Made by a program: the position numbers and the translations under genes. This document shows positions 1-10,378 of a DNA stretch of 64,000 bases, piece after piece (the first letter of the stretch is position 1; each line of letters opens with the position of its first letter). The notes beneath the pieces were generated by a model. That model had not been told where the DNA came from. It saw only the letters and a program-made list of their open reading frames with translations, and ran no database searches. The DNA lies in contig OY744465.1 of the NCBI GenBank assembly GCA_963556145.1, positions 5,208,001-5,272,000 of the forward strand, in the 5' to 3' direction. This stretch comes from Hygrocybe punicea. Its lineage: Eukaryota > Basidiomycota > Agaricomycetes > Agaricales > Hygrophoraceae.

Positions 1-133
1 GGGGGTTGCCTGAACCCCAAACCGGACCCGGGGTTCAGTTCAGCCCAAGGTGCTGGACTGAACCGAACTTCCGGTTTGGTTCGGAGTTCGAACCGGGTTC
101 AGATTGGTTCTGAACCGAACTTTGGCAGCACTA
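1..133. mobile_element. Terminal part of a hAT-like element running off the left edge
   Basis: The first 133 bases are dense in GAACC/GGTTC blocks. Read from position 133 on the minus strand they begin TAGTGCTGCCAAAGTTCGG, a hAT-like terminal inverted repeat. A closely similar terminus starts at 63052 on the plus strand. GAACC-type subterminal repeats next to such a terminus are usual for fungal hAT elements. The other end and any target duplication lie outside the window. No coding sequence is visible here. Confidence 0.55.
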
Positions 134-927
134 AGTTCAGCACTGGCTTGGACCCGTGGGGAAGCATTCTCCCCCATGGAGCTGAGAAATAAGGTCGGGT
201 GGGTTGGGAATCGAAGCCAATACAGGGAACGTTGTGTCTGGGTCGAAACGGTGGCGGAAACGGTGGGTCATGGAAAGTGGAGAGCAATGTCAACAGGTGG
301 AATGTGGGTGCGTGAGCGGATGAGTCGGGTGCGTGGGGAACAAGTGTAGTGATGTGACGGGTTCGTAAGCGGGTGTGTCAGGTACATCGGGTGGATTATG
401 CGGGTGCCGGGTGTGTCGGGAACAAGTGTATTTATCTTTCTTTTTATCTCTCATTTATCTTTCTTTCTATTTATTTAATCTATCTATTTATATTTTTCTT
501 ATTCAATGGACAGGAATGGAGTTTACGCAGGTCGGGTTCAGTGGGTACGGGGGTGTGAAGGTGGCAGGTGTTGTTGGCTAGAGACGGGATGTGAAACCAG
601 GACCGGAACCAGATGCTCGAATTGAGCCGGAACCAGAAGTGGATGCCGCTGGTTTGCTGTTGGGTGTCGGGAATGCGTCCGGGTTCATAGTCAGGTGTTG
701 GAGTGGGTGTCAGGTCTGAGAGCAGGTTCAGATGGTGATGATGGTGGGGCTTGTTAGATCACAGATGGGGGTGGCACAGACACTGGAGGGCGTTCGGTTG
801 TGCTTTGGGTGCTGTCGACTTGTTTTGGGGTTCTGGGTGGTGGATCCAACAATGGAGGGACTCGATTTTGGGGCAACGGAGGCAAGTGTGGGGCTGCGTG
901 GGGTTGACCGTGGTGACATAGGGCCGT
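134..927. other. Non-coding GC-rich stretch with a T-rich tract
   Basis: No gene is supported. The stretch is rich in imperfect GGGTGCG/GGGTGTG words. It has a pyrimidine-rich TTTATCTTTC-like low-complexity tract at about 430-500. From roughly 700 onward its composition merges with the family-D internal sequence to the right. It may be the decayed distal part of that element, but no family-D 3' LTR could be found here. Confidence 0.5.
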
Positions 928-1890
928 TCAAAGTGGCGAAAGGTCGGGGGAGCAGACAGCGGGTGGTCGGGTGTGGCCGTATGCCATAGGGCGACATTGG
1001 GAGATGGAGGCAGATGACGTGGGCAGATAAGACGGGGTTGCGTGATGTGGATCGTGGTTTCGTGAGGTCGTTTGAGGATGGCGAGAGGTCGAGGAGGCGG
1101 CAACAGATGGTTGATGTTGGAGATGGAGGCGGATGATGTGGGCAGATGAGACGATGTGGACTGGGAGATAGATTGGGGGTTGATACGGGTGGTGTTTCAT
1201 GATACTTTTGTGGCAGATAGATGCGTGGGGATTTTGATATGGGTGCATCGGGACGTGGAATGGGTTTGGGTGGCCGGTGGTCATGGTTTCGCGGGCATAA
1301 CCCAACGGGGCTTCATTTGGGCTTGAGGGCATTATGGAGTTGGTCGAGGGCATAGGTGGACGAAGGGGAGTGGATGAGGACGGGAACGGCTGGGAAGTGG
1401 GAGTCGAGTCGACGGGGGGGTGACGTGGCCGCTTGCGTGGGACAATGAGGGATGGGAGCGGACATGTTTGGGACAGTAGGGAGCCATGCCGAGGTGTGGA
1501 GGCATGAACGTGGGTGTGGAAGTGGTCGTACGCAGTGGTCGTTGGTCCTGGATGAGGGAATGCGGTGGTAGGCCGTTGGGTGACGTGGCGCAGCGTTGAT
1601 GGCTCGAGGGCAGTGGGGACGGCTTGTACAGCGTCACAACGGATGATGTGTGGCCCTGGGATGTGGTACGAGGCAGTGGTGGGTCCAACAAGGAGGTGCG
1701 AAGACAGGGATGTCGAGTAGACGGGTGCAAAAGGTGGGTTGGCACAGGACACGCGTGGGGCCTTGATAACGGCAGGACGGCTCGTGAAGGGTGCTGTGGG
1801 GACTTTTTTGAAAGCCATACGAGGCTGTTCAACGAAGGGCGTGAGTGGCCGGAGTTGTCGACTTTGGCTGGGGCATGAAGCCGGTGACAT
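928..1890 (-). pseudogene. Proline-rich ORF fragment of family-D element copy 1
   Basis: Open reading frame of about 320 codons, very rich in Pro, Ser, Thr and His, without recognisable catalytic motifs. It is collinear in parts with residues near the C-terminal third of the proline-rich ORF of copy 2 (60803-62731): both have a D-A-V-Q-A motif followed by EP(S/P)T, then HVHA(S/P)TP and PSQT(C/S)P. The copy-2 C-terminal coiled coil is missing here. Upstream sequence (1890-2795) is the same proline-rich type but broken and split by the MITE at 1938-2405. I read it as a decayed element ORF rather than a host gene. Confidence 0.5.
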
Positions 1891-1937
1891 GGCATGGCGT
1901 TGGAAGCTCTAATATAATGGGGACAGCTTGTAGGGGT

Positions 1938-2405
1938 TTGCAAGTAGGCAATGGCACAGATATATCCACGGATTTTGAGTCTCCAATTGGTTTTGAAGTA
2001 TATAGGCCCAATTCACCTCTATTTGCTATACTATATGGAGAGAAAATCTACATAATATGTCAAATATGGTGGCCCCAAAGTGTTGGGTATGGCTTTGAAG
2101 TATTAAAAGGTGTTATTCTGCATCTACTGGACGGATACAAAATGGATACAAATCCGTGAAGCCATGAATACAGCGTATGAAAAAACCTCGGAGTAGCAGA
2201 TGGGAAATTTCATATTTAAGGCTATAAACAATATTTTATTGGTTTCATCTATTGTAAATGGTTTGAACAATAAAGGGAGGGATAGAATGGAGTTTGTTAA
2301 AACGTTTCAGGTCAAATTACTCTTGAGAAATACTGGCAATTGTTTTGATATTGATATTTTATTGTGTACATCACCTAAAAAATCTGTGCCATTGCCTATT
2401 TGCAA
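1938..2405. mobile_element. AT-rich MITE-like insertion with ~24-bp inverted termini
   Basis: The 468-bp segment begins TTGCAAGTAGGCAATGGC and ends with the reverse complement (TTGCAAATAGGCAATGGC read from 2405), with one mismatch over about 24 bp. Its interior is AT-rich, in sharp contrast to the GC-rich family-D sequence on both sides. No transposase is encoded. No convincing target duplication was found, so the superfamily stays open. Confidence 0.65.
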
Positions 2406-2924
2406 GGGCGATGTGGGGTGCTGGGATGTGATACAAGCTGCCGGTGGGTCCTATGAAGGCATGAGTGGCCGAGGAGGTCATATAGGTGGGTGCATGGGGC
2501 GAGGTGACATGGCACGCATGTGGGACATCGATGATGGCGAGGATGATTCATCAGGGCTTGCGACTGGCGTTGTAGGGCTGTAGGAAGCAGTATGAGGCGA
2601 TGGGGAGGTCCAACAAGGGCATGAGCGGCCGGAGATGTCGACTTAGCTGGGGCACGAAGCGGGGTGATGTGGCAAGCGGTTGGGGCTTTGACAATGGGAA
2701 AGACAACTCATAAAAGTGTGTGAATGGCGTCGTGGGGCTGTAGCAAGATGTTGAGGGCTCGAACTGGGCGGGCTGCTCGCGCAGACTCGTGAAAGTAGTG
2801 TATTGCACGGGTACGGGTAAACCCGTGGGTTTTGCCATGGGTACAGCCACAGGTGCGGGTACGGGTACAGCAATTTGTACCCGTGCGATTACCTGTACCC
2901 GCGACGGGTAACCCGTGTACCCGT

Positions 2925-3719
2925 TGTAGAGGGTCCTCGACCCTCTGAGGCCGTAACATCGATATCTAGCGAATCCGCTCGAACCCGACGTCTCTAGCAA
3001 TCTACGTTCGAACCCGACGCAACCCGACGCAACCCGATGCATACCGACTAGCACGGCCGCTCACGTACCTGGACGGTCTATCTCCTAAACTCACGGAACT
3101 TCAAATATCGAAGATAGATCTCATCGGACTGGGATCCCGACATCGGACTTGCCTTATTCACGCCTAGCGTCTCCCTTATGGGGATATAGTAAAGTATATT
3201 GCATCTTTTACGGTTTTTTATATCTTCCACCCATTTTCCCTGTCATCGTCGCCTCGCAACGCTCTTCCTACTTCCCCATTTTTATTCTCCTTTGTCTCCT
3301 CTCATCGGCCGAGGACTCTCGTCCGAATCTAGGTACACAAATTTGTAGTATAAAAACGGTGCCCAAGCGCCGTCTCAGAAAAAGAAACCAGTTCCCCCAT
3401 TTCCTCTCTCTGAGAATTAAGTCTCTCAGTAAATTCCATCGCACACATTGCTCGTCGGATTCCTCGACGCCCTCCCCGTCGTTCTACCGCCTTTATCTCT
3501 ACGTTACTCGTCACCCGACACCCGACCCGCCGTACCCGACATCGTCGGCCTCGTCGGCTTCGATCGGTCTCCATAGATCTCAGTAGTTTACTCGGCGGCT
3601 TCTTACTTTTTATATCCTATTATCTTACTGAAGCTTGTTAGACTATTCCTAGTCACTTCTACGCTGACCCCTCAGGCTTAGGATCATTATTCCGCAGCCA
3701 CCCCGACCTCGCCTTTACA
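2925..3719 (+). repeat. 5' LTR of family-A gypsy element
   Basis: 795 bp, TG...CA. It matches the 3' LTR at 11937-12731 with no difference seen by eye, and the solo LTR at 20209-21003 with roughly a dozen substitutions. It contains a TATAAAAACGG box at 3349-3359. The apparent open frame inside it (3149-3586) lacks an ATG at its start and is not treated as a gene. Confidence 0.93.
3349..3359 (+). promoter_or_regulatory. TATA box of the LTR promoter
   Basis: TATAAAAACGG lies in the middle of the LTR, where the U3/R border is expected. It is repeated in the other family-A LTRs (12361-12371 and 20633-20643). The same word is kept in the otherwise diverged family-C LTR (minus strand within 54810-55681) and nearly so in its fragment near 14765. 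Conservation across diverged LTRs supports a core-promoter role; the transcription start is inferred only. Confidence 0.6.
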
Positions 3720-3721
3720 TC

Positions 3722-3739
3722 TGGAGCCCACCGCGAGGA
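3722..3739 (+). other. Primer binding site of family-A element
   Basis: TGGAGCCCACCGCGAGGA starts two bases after the 5' LTR. It would pair with a tRNA 3' end of sequence ...GGTGGGCTCCA, which carries the terminal CCA. The identical 18-mer follows the 5' LTR of family-D copy 2 (minus strand, 62906-62889), and a variant follows copy 1 (14473-14456). The tRNA species was not identified. Confidence 0.7.
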
Positions 3740-4266
3740 ATAGTCTAGCACCACCATAGCTTCCTCTTCCCGTATCCCTCCCTCTGACCGTCGTCTTCGA
3801 GATCTTCCTCGAAGAACTCTTCAACAAGAACTCTCTTTAGCCGCCTTCGACCCGACAATCGACGACGACTTCTTCCAGCTAGTACCCGACCACCTCGCTC
3901 GACATAACAATCTCCCGCTCGTCTCAGGATCAAACACCCCCCCTATATCTTTCATCCGACAGTCTCGAATCGGTCGATATACCGATAATTACCATTACAC
4001 CCGACTCATCCGATCTCAGTTCGACACCCGCATCGCCTACGTCCCCGACTTCGACCTCGTTAGAACCCCCGTCCACGTCTTCGCTCTCGACATCGAAAAC
4101 TCCGTCATCGTCATCGTCTCCGTCTTCGCTCTCGACATCGAAAACTCCGTCATCGACATCGTCCCCGTCTTCGTCTTCGTCCACGCCGTCATCGCCCACG
4201 TTACCCGACCCGCTCATCGTACACCCGACAACCGCTTCATCGACATTTCAGCTTCTTCCACCCACA
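3740..4266 (+). other. Leader region of family-A element
   Basis: Untranslated leader between the primer binding site and the gag start. It includes two near-identical 45-bp tandem units rich in TCG/CGTC words at about 4078-4170. No independent ORF with a plausible start was accepted. Confidence 0.5.
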
Positions 4267-6522
4267 ATGACTTCGACCTCTGGATCTTCGACCGCTCCCC
4301 ACGTTACCGCTCCCCATGTTACTCCACGACAAATGCCCGCTCGCGGTCACTCCACGGCCCCGACCTTCGACGGGAACCCGCTCAATTTAAACCGCTTCTT
4401 CGAAGAAGTCGAGATACTTGCTGCCGATGCCGCTCTCGACGACGCAGGACGCATCAAGCATAGTCTGCGCTACGCGTCGCTTAGCGACTACGAGCTTTGG
4501 GCAAGTTTACCTAGCGCGACCGGCGTCGATTATGCCGCATTCAAAAAGAGCGTACTCGTGCTATACCCGGGTACGGAAGACGATCACCGGTACACTATGG
4601 CGGATCTCGACCGTCTTACGCACACCCAAACCGCTTACGGTATCCGTACCCGCGCTGAACTTGGCGAATATTACCGCGAGTTCATCCGGATCTCGGGATT
4701 CCTCTTAGACAAGGGTCGAATCTCTCCCCGAGAACGCAACATCGCGTACGAGAACGGCTTCCATGTCGAGCTTAAAAAGGACATCAAAACCCGTCTGCAG
4801 TACCAAAAGCCGAACCATTTCCATAGCGACCCTTACGACTTCCAAGACTTCCACAATTGCGCCCACTTCTTGCTGGCCGGAACCGCGGCCGAACCGTCCA
4901 CCGTCTCTCGTCTCTCGTCAACGTCGCCTGCCGCCATCCGGTACTCGACTCCAATGGAACCCGCCACCCGCTACCCGCCACCCGCTCGCTATGACCCGGT
5001 CATTCCTAAAGCGGAACCGGTCGAACCTAACGTATCCGACCTATTTCGTCTCGTTTCGCAACAACTCGCCGTCCTCACGCAAGCCCTCACCGAACGCAAC
5101 AACCCCCCAAAGCCGTGTGCAAATAGGGCTGAGCCGACCACCGCGGGACAGGGTTTCACCAATTTCAACTGCCTCTTTTGCGACGACCCGTTCCATCGTA
5201 TACGCGATTGTCCTATTTGCGAGCAGTACACTCGAGACGGGATATGCCGCAAGAACGAGCACGGCCGCATCGTGTTGCCTAACGGAATGTATCTTCCAAA
5301 GGCTATCGTCGGCAAAAATATGAGGGAACGCTTCGACGCGTGGCACGCACAGAACCCCGGCAACCGCGCTCCCCCTGCCCGCAACCCCACAGAACCGTTC
5401 CAACGCGACCCGCCGCCTCACGTCAAAGCTAACTTCGTCTCCGCCGTCGAAGTACCCACCTACGAACCAGAGGTCACCACCGAGTACGCCGACATCTTTC
5501 AGTCCACGACGTCCGACATCGACGACGACAACGAACAAATTAAGGTTCTGGAAGCCGAAGTGCAGCGGCTTCGTAAACGGGTTAGATTCGACGGTGTAGA
5601 GATCCCATCAAAGGCGAAAGGCAAGTCTAGAGAAACGTTTCCCAATCTGCCCACCACTTCCACGTCTGTCCCCGCCGCGAAACCCGCCGAGAAAACGACC
5701 AGACCTATCAACGAGCAGCCGATCACCATAGTCCCCCCTTCGAACACGCGGCCGACCGAGCCGACCGCCCTTGTACCGCGCACTCCCCAGAACCTTCCCG
5801 CATCGCACCCCCAATACCGCTACCAAGCCCCCATCGAAGATCCCGGTATCGCCAAGTCCGTCATCGACCGCGCGCTCGATTCTCAAGTCTGCATTTCGCA
5901 GCGAGAACTTTTAGCCATGTCGTCCGACGCCCGCCGTCACATGAAGGACCTCACTACGTCGAAAAAGGTCACCGCCGAGAGTAACAACGTCGAGGTCTTC
6001 CACTTTCACGCACCCGAAATCCCCACTCGCGCCTGTCAACACTGTCAGGAAAACGTCCCGCTCGTCGTCGGCCGCGACTCAGTCCCTCTCCGTGCGGTCT
6101 ACCCGCTCATCAACGGCAAATTCGTATTCGAGTGCGTCCTCGACAACGGTTCCATGATCATCGGCATGCGGCGCGATATTTGGGAGAAACTCGGTTACGG
6201 CCTCCAAAATATGAAGATGCGGATGCAGTCGGCAAATAAAAGCGACAACGACACCCTCGGCCGGATCGCCAACCTAAAATTCACCTTCGGCGACGTCGAT
6301 CTTTTCCTCCAAGTCCAAGTCGTCGACGACGCCCCCTACGAGATCCTCATCGGCCGCCCGTTCTTCACGCTTTCCGAGGCTCTTACGAAGGATTATAAAA
6401 ACGGAGAACAACAGGTCACGATCACGGATCCAAACACCGGCGCCGTCGTCACCTTGCCCACCATCGAGCACAACCAAAAGAACCGACGAGAGCGGTCCGA
6501 CACCGGAAAGCCGGATTTTTAG
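4267..6522 (+). CDS. Gag-protease polyprotein of family-A gypsy element
   Basis: 751 residues from the first in-frame ATG. The N-terminal half is capsid-like, with a helical region containing the motif STAPTFDG. A single CCHC zinc knuckle (C-x2-C-x4-H-x4-C, CLFC...H....C) sits near residues 299-312, the usual nucleocapsid signature. A long Pro/Thr-rich linker follows. The last ~150 residues form a retropepsin-like domain: strand FECVLDNGSMI, then an ILIGRPFF strand matching the I-x-G-R motif after the flap. The active site reads D-N-G rather than D-T/S-G, so catalysis is inferred from fold context. The ORF ends just as pol opens in the -1 frame. Confidence 0.9.
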   Translation: MTSTSGSSTAPHVTAPHVTPRQMPARGHSTAPTFDGNPLNLNRFFEEVEILAADAALDDAGRIKHSLRYASLSDYELWASLPSATGVDYAAFKKSVLVLYPGTEDDHRYTMADLDRLTHTQTAYGIRTRAELGEYYREFIRISGFLLDKGRISPRERNIAYENGFHVELKKDIKTRLQYQKPNHFHSDPYDFQDFHNCAHFLLAGTAAEPSTVSRLSSTSPAAIRYSTPMEPATRYPPPARYDPVIPKAEPVEPNVSDLFRLVSQQLAVLTQALTERNNPPKPCANRAEPTTAGQGFTNFNCLFCDDPFHRIRDCPICEQYTRDGICRKNEHGRIVLPNGMYLPKAIVGKNMRERFDAWHAQNPGNRAPPARNPTEPFQRDPPPHVKANFVSAVEVPTYEPEVTTEYADIFQSTTSDIDDDNEQIKVLEAEVQRLRKRVRFDGVEIPSKAKGKSRETFPNLPTTSTSVPAAKPAEKTTRPINEQPITIVPPSNTRPTEPTALVPRTPQNLPASHPQYRYQAPIEDPGIAKSVIDRALDSQVCISQRELLAMSSDARRHMKDLTTSKKVTAESNNVEVFHFHAPEIPTRACQHCQENVPLVVGRDSVPLRAVYPLINGKFVFECVLDNGSMIIGMRRDIWEKLGYGLQNMKMRMQSANKSDNDTLGRIANLKFTFGDVDLFLQVQVVDDAPYEILIGRPFFTLSEALTKDYKNGEQQVTITDPNTGAVVTLPTIEHNQKNRRERSDTGKPDF
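6513..6522 (+). other. Putative -1 ribosomal frameshift site between gag-pro and pol
   Basis: The gag frame ends GAT TTT TAG. The pol frame is offset by -1 and is open through this point (GGA TTT TTA GAA GTC), with no in-frame ATG nearby. A run of five T immediately before the stop fits -1 slippage that makes a Gag-Pol fusion. Reinitiation cannot be excluded. Confidence 0.5.
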
Positions 6523-9500
6523 AAGTCGAGGACCCGGAGATACCTCTCGGGAAGGACGCACCGGGAGATGAGAAGCCGCCACTCGAAAGCGACCACACCT
6601 ATACCACGAACTATGCTTCCCTTTTGCCGTTTCCCCTAGAAGAGGACTTATGTTTTTCTATCGATTTAGATTTCTCTTCGTCTCAGCCTCAGACTGCCGC
6701 CCAGTACATTTCATTGTTGACCGATGTACAAAATCAGCTACGTACTACCGATACCCTTCCTTCGTCTTGTTCCGTCTCCGCTCCTGCGTCACATATTTCC
6801 TCTTCGAATATTTGTAACAAAGCCTCTACTGAACACGCTACTTATATCTCGTATACCACCCCCCCTACCAGGGACCTAAAAGGAGTCGTTACCAAGAAAA
6901 AGTATAAGAAGGTAGCCGATCGTATCCGCCCAATTTCTACCACTCTCCCCGACGAATACCGCATCATACGCGAGATCACCGGCGACCCGCTAGCCGATTT
7001 ACCCACGCTCCCGACTCACCCGCCCGACTTTACACCCGGCACCCGCTATACCCAGGAACGACACGACGCGATGCCGATGAACTCGGATGGATTCCTTTGG
7101 CCTGAGGAAGAAAAACTCGGCCACCATATCATCAAAACGCAAGAAGCCGCCTTCGCCTGGAACGAATCCGAGAAAGGCCAGTTCAATACGGACTACTTCC
7201 CGCCGATCCACATTCCCACCGTACCGCACGACCCGTGGGTCCATCGCAATATCCCAATCCCACCCGGCATCCTTAACGAAGTCATCGGCATCATCAAAGA
7301 CAAAATTAACGCCGGTACCTATGAACCCTCGAATTCGTCATATCGCTCCCGCTGGTTTTGCGTTTTGAAAAAGGACGGGAAGTCTCTTCGAATCGTCCAC
7401 GATCTACAGCCGCTTAACGCCGTCACTATCCGCGATCCCGCCGTACCGCCCATGACCGAGCACTTGGCCGAGGCCTTTGGCGGCCACTCTTGCTACGCTT
7501 CCTTCGACCTCTTCGTCTCTTTCGACCAACGCCTCGTCCACCCCTCGTCTCGTGACTATATGACCTTTCAGTCTCCACTCGGAACGCTTCGACTTACGCG
7601 GATTGCTATGGGATACACAAATTCCCCGCAGATCTTACACGGTGACTCTACGTACATCCTCCGTGACGAAATCCCTCATCTTGCCGTTCCGTATATGGAC
7701 GATATTCCCGTCAAAGGGCCTCCAACCCGCTACGAGCAACCCGACGGTACCTACGAGACTATACCCGAGAACCCGGCAATCCGACGTTTCATTTGGGAAC
7801 ACTTCCAAGGTGTCAACCGCGTCATCCAGCGTTTCCGCTATGTCGGCGGTACCTTCAACGGCAAAAAACTCGAGTTGTGTCGACCCTCAGTCATCGTTGT
7901 TGGCCACCGATGCACATACGAAGGAAGAGTAGCCGACGACTCCAAAGTACAGAAGATTCGCGATTGGCCACTGCCGACCAACCTCACCGAAGTTCGCGCC
8001 TTTCTTGGCATCTGCGGCGTCTTGCGTATTTTTATCAAGGACTTCTCGCTTCACTCCCGACCCCTCGTCCGCCTTACCCGCAAAGGTATACCCTTCGAAT
8101 TTGGTGAAGAAGAAGAGACCGCCGTCGACTACCTCAAAAACGCCGTCATTACGTCGCCAGCGCTGCGCGCTATCGACTACACGCGTGAATGGGAAGTGAT
8201 TCTCGCCGTCGATTCATCCGTTCTTGGAGTCGGCTTCGTTCTTATGCAAATCCGCGCCGACGGAAAGCGCTATCCGAATCGCTTTGGTTCAATATCGTGG
8301 AACGAACGCGAAGCCCGATACTCTCAGTCCAAGCTCGAGCTTTACGGTCTCTTCAGGGCCCTCCGCGCCTATCGGATTTTCATTATCGGCGTCCGCAACC
8401 TCACCGTTGAAGTCGACGCGAAGTACATAAAAGGGATGCTCAACAACCCCGACATTCAGCCCAATGCAACGATCAACCGATGGATAGCCGGCGTGCTCTT
8501 ATTTGACTTTAGACTCGTTCACGTACCCGCTTCCGCACACGGTGCACCCGACGGACTCTCCCGACGTCCCCGCGCTGCAGAAGACCCCGAGGAGATCAAC
8601 GACTCCGACGATTGGCTCGACCACTCCTACGGTTTCTTTATGGAAGTCGTCAACTACCGACCCGTCCCCATACCGTCTAAGCCGATTGCCGTATGCGGCC
8701 GCTGCCGTGCCACAGCCGACCGACTCCAAAAATTACCGGCCGTCCTCGTCTACACAAATCAGGAAGCCGTTTCTGACATACCGCGATCCGATAAAGCCCG
8801 CGCGGCCGACGTTCGTCTTGCCCTCGTCGAGACTTGGTTACGAGATCTAACCCGACCCGCGAACATCACGGACGAAGAATACCGTCTGTTCTTACGATAC
8901 GCCCTTGAATTCTTCGTCACCGATAACAAGCTTTGGCGCAAAGACCGTCACGGAAAACACAAACTCGTCATACCGCCCGACCGCCGGCTTCAGTTACTCA
9001 AAGACGCTCACGACTCTCTCGGCCATAAAGGTATATTCTCCGTCCGCGCTCGGCTACTCGATCGTTTCTGGTGGCCGCACCTCGACCACGACGTTAAATG
9101 GTACGTCCAGTCTTGCCATCAGTGCCAAGTACGGCAAATGCGTTATCATCACATTCCGCCCACCGTCGCTACACCGGCCTCACTATTTCGTAAAGCGTAT
9201 GTCGACACAATGTTTATGCCACGATCCGGCGGCTATCGATACATCGTCCAAGCCCGTTGCTCCCTGTCCGCCTACCCTGAGTTCCGCATGTTACGCCGCG
9301 AGACCGGCTCCACCATCGGCACGTTCTTGTTCGAAGACATCTTATGCCGTTGGGGCGCTCTCGAAGAAATCGTCACCGACAACGGCAAGCCGTTCGTAGA
9401 AGCGCTCGACTATCTCGCCTCCCGCTACGGTATCCGCCACATCCGCATTTCGCCCTATAACTCACAAGCGAACGGACCCGTTGAGCGTCGCCACCTAGAT

Positions 9501-10172
9501 GTCCGGGAGGCCATTATGAAAAGTTGTGACGGAGATGAAAAGAAATGGCACACCGTAACCCACTCCGTATTTTGGGCCGAACGGGTCACGACACACAAAA
9601 GCCTCGGATACTCGTCCTACTACATCGCACACGGAGTAGAACCGCTGTTTCCATTCGATTTTGCCGAAGCTACGTACATGGTTCCGACGCAAGATACGAT
9701 GTCTACGACCGACCTCATAGTCATCCGCGCCCGACAACTTCGTAAACGAGAAGCCGACCTCGATCGGGTCAAAGAAAAGCTTACCAAATCTCGGCTCGCG
9801 TCCGCCCGGCAATTCGAGCAGAAATACGCCAACACGATCAAAGTTTACGACTTCGAACCCGGTAACCTCGTTCTCGTCCGAAATTCACGTATCGAAATGT
9901 CTCTCGATCGTAAAGCAAAACCGCGGTACTTTGGACCCATGGTTGTCGTCAGGAAAACAGAAGGCGGATCCTACATACTCGCCGAACTCGACGGTGCGGT
10001 TTCTAAATCTCGATTTGCCGCTTTCCGAGTCGTACCCTACCACGCCCGCTCAAAAATATCGATACCGTTGGACGACTTCTTACAATACCCCGATGCCGAC
10101 GATACCGATTCAAACGATCTTGATGATCCGACGTACCCGCCCTCCATAGACTCCTCACCCGACGACGATTAA
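6519..10172 (+). CDS. Pol: reverse transcriptase, RNase H, integrase
   Basis: About 1,217 codons in the -1 frame relative to gag, no internal stop. Reverse transcriptase occupies roughly residues 250-470, with the catalytic YMDD in VPYMDDIP (near 7690-7715) and upstream FDLF. RNase H follows, with VDSSVLGVGFVL as its first acidic motif and a later DGLSRRP end. The integrase has an H-H-C-C zinc motif (H...LGHKG...CHQCQ, about 9010-9125), the catalytic D in VDTMFMP, D in VTDNGKPF, and E in GPVERRH. D to E spacing fits DD35E. A C-terminal tail with GPMVVVRK resembles the GPY/F module. The domain order RT-RH-IN defines Ty3/gypsy. All key residues are present. Confidence 0.93.
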   Translation, partial: LEVEDPEIPLGKDAPGDEKPPLESDHTYTTNYASLLPFPLEEDLCFSIDLDFSSSQPQTAAQYISLLTDVQNQLRTTDTLPSSCSVSAPASHISSSNICNKASTEHATYISYTTPPTRDLKGVVTKKKYKKVADRIRPISTTLPDEYRIIREITGDPLADLPTLPTHPPDFTPGTRYTQERHDAMPMNSDGFLWPEEEKLGHHIIKTQEAAFAWNESEKGQFNTDYFPPIHIPTVPHDPWVHRNIPIPPGILNEVIGIIKDKINAGTYEPSNSSYRSRWFCVLKKDGKSLRIVHDLQPLNAVTIRDPAVPPMTEHLAEAFGGHSCYASFDLFVSFDQRLVHPSSRDYMTFQSPLGTLRLTRIAMGYTNSPQILHGDSTYILRDEIPHLAVPYMDDIPVKGPPTRYEQPDGTYETIPENPAIRRFIWEHFQGVNRVIQRFRYVGGTFNGKKLELCRPSVIVVGHRCTYEGRVADDSKVQKIRDWPLPTNLTEVRAFLGICGVLRIFIKDFSLHSRPLVRLTRKGIPFEFGEEEETAVDYLKNAVITSPALRAIDYTREWEVILAVDSSVLGVGFVLMQIRADGKRYPNRFGSISWNEREARYSQSKLELYGLFRALRAYRIFIIGVRNLTVEVDAKYIKGMLNNPDIQPNATINRWIAGVLLFDFRLVHVPASAHGAPDGLSRRPRAAEDPEEINDSDDWLDHSYGFFMEVVNYRPVPIPSKPIAVCGRCRATADRLQKLPAVLVYTNQEAVSDIPRSDKARAADVRLALVETWLRDLTRPANITDEEYRLFLRYALEFFVTDNKLWRKDRHGKHKLVIPPDRRLQLLKDAHDSLGHKGIFSVRARLLDRFWWPHLDHDVKWYVQSCHQCQVRQMRYHHIPPTVATPASLFRKAYVDTMFMPRSGGYRYIVQARCSLSAYPEFRMLRRETGSTIGTFLFEDILCRWGALEEIVTDNGKPFVEALDYLASRYGIRHIRISPYNSQANGPVERRHLDVREAIMKSCDGDEKKWHTVTHSVFWAERVTTHKSLGYSSYYIAHGVEPLFPFDFAEATYMVPTQDTMSTTDLIVIRARQLRKREADLDRVKEKLTKSRLASARQFEQKYANTIKVYDFEPGNLVLVRNSRIEMSLDRKAKPRYFGPMVVVRKTEGGSYILAELDGAVSKSRFAAFRVVPYHARSKISIPLDDFLQYPDADDTDSNDLDDPTYPPSIDSSPDDD

Positions 10173-10378
10173 GCATTTCATTTATATTCTGTCCACGTTA
10201 TACCCCCATTTTATTTAGTTCCTCTTAGTTTTCCAACGATATGACGAATGATGCGAATAGTCCTATGTCTTCGGGAGCCGATCGGCTTTCCTTAGCTGGG
10301 TGAACAAGCTGACACGTCTTTTATATACACGATATATTTTTTTATATACAACGGGCTCGTTATTTTTATATATATATT
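10173..10378. other. Short spacer between pol and the antisense gene
   Basis: About 200 bp, AT-rich around 10300-10380 (TATATATTTT words). It would hold the 3' end signals of both the sense pol transcript and the convergent antisense gene. No ORF. Confidence 0.4.

Noticed and set aside
3149..3586. 145-codon frame inside the family-A LTR, repeated at 12161 and 20433
   Set aside because: No ATG at its start, identical only because the LTR is repeated, and the solo copy changes it freely. Treated as LTR sequence.
3329..4217. Acidic minus-strand frame (about 3930-4217) in the gypsy leader
   Set aside because: Translation of TCG/CGT-type tandem repeats. No start context, splice plan or homologue.
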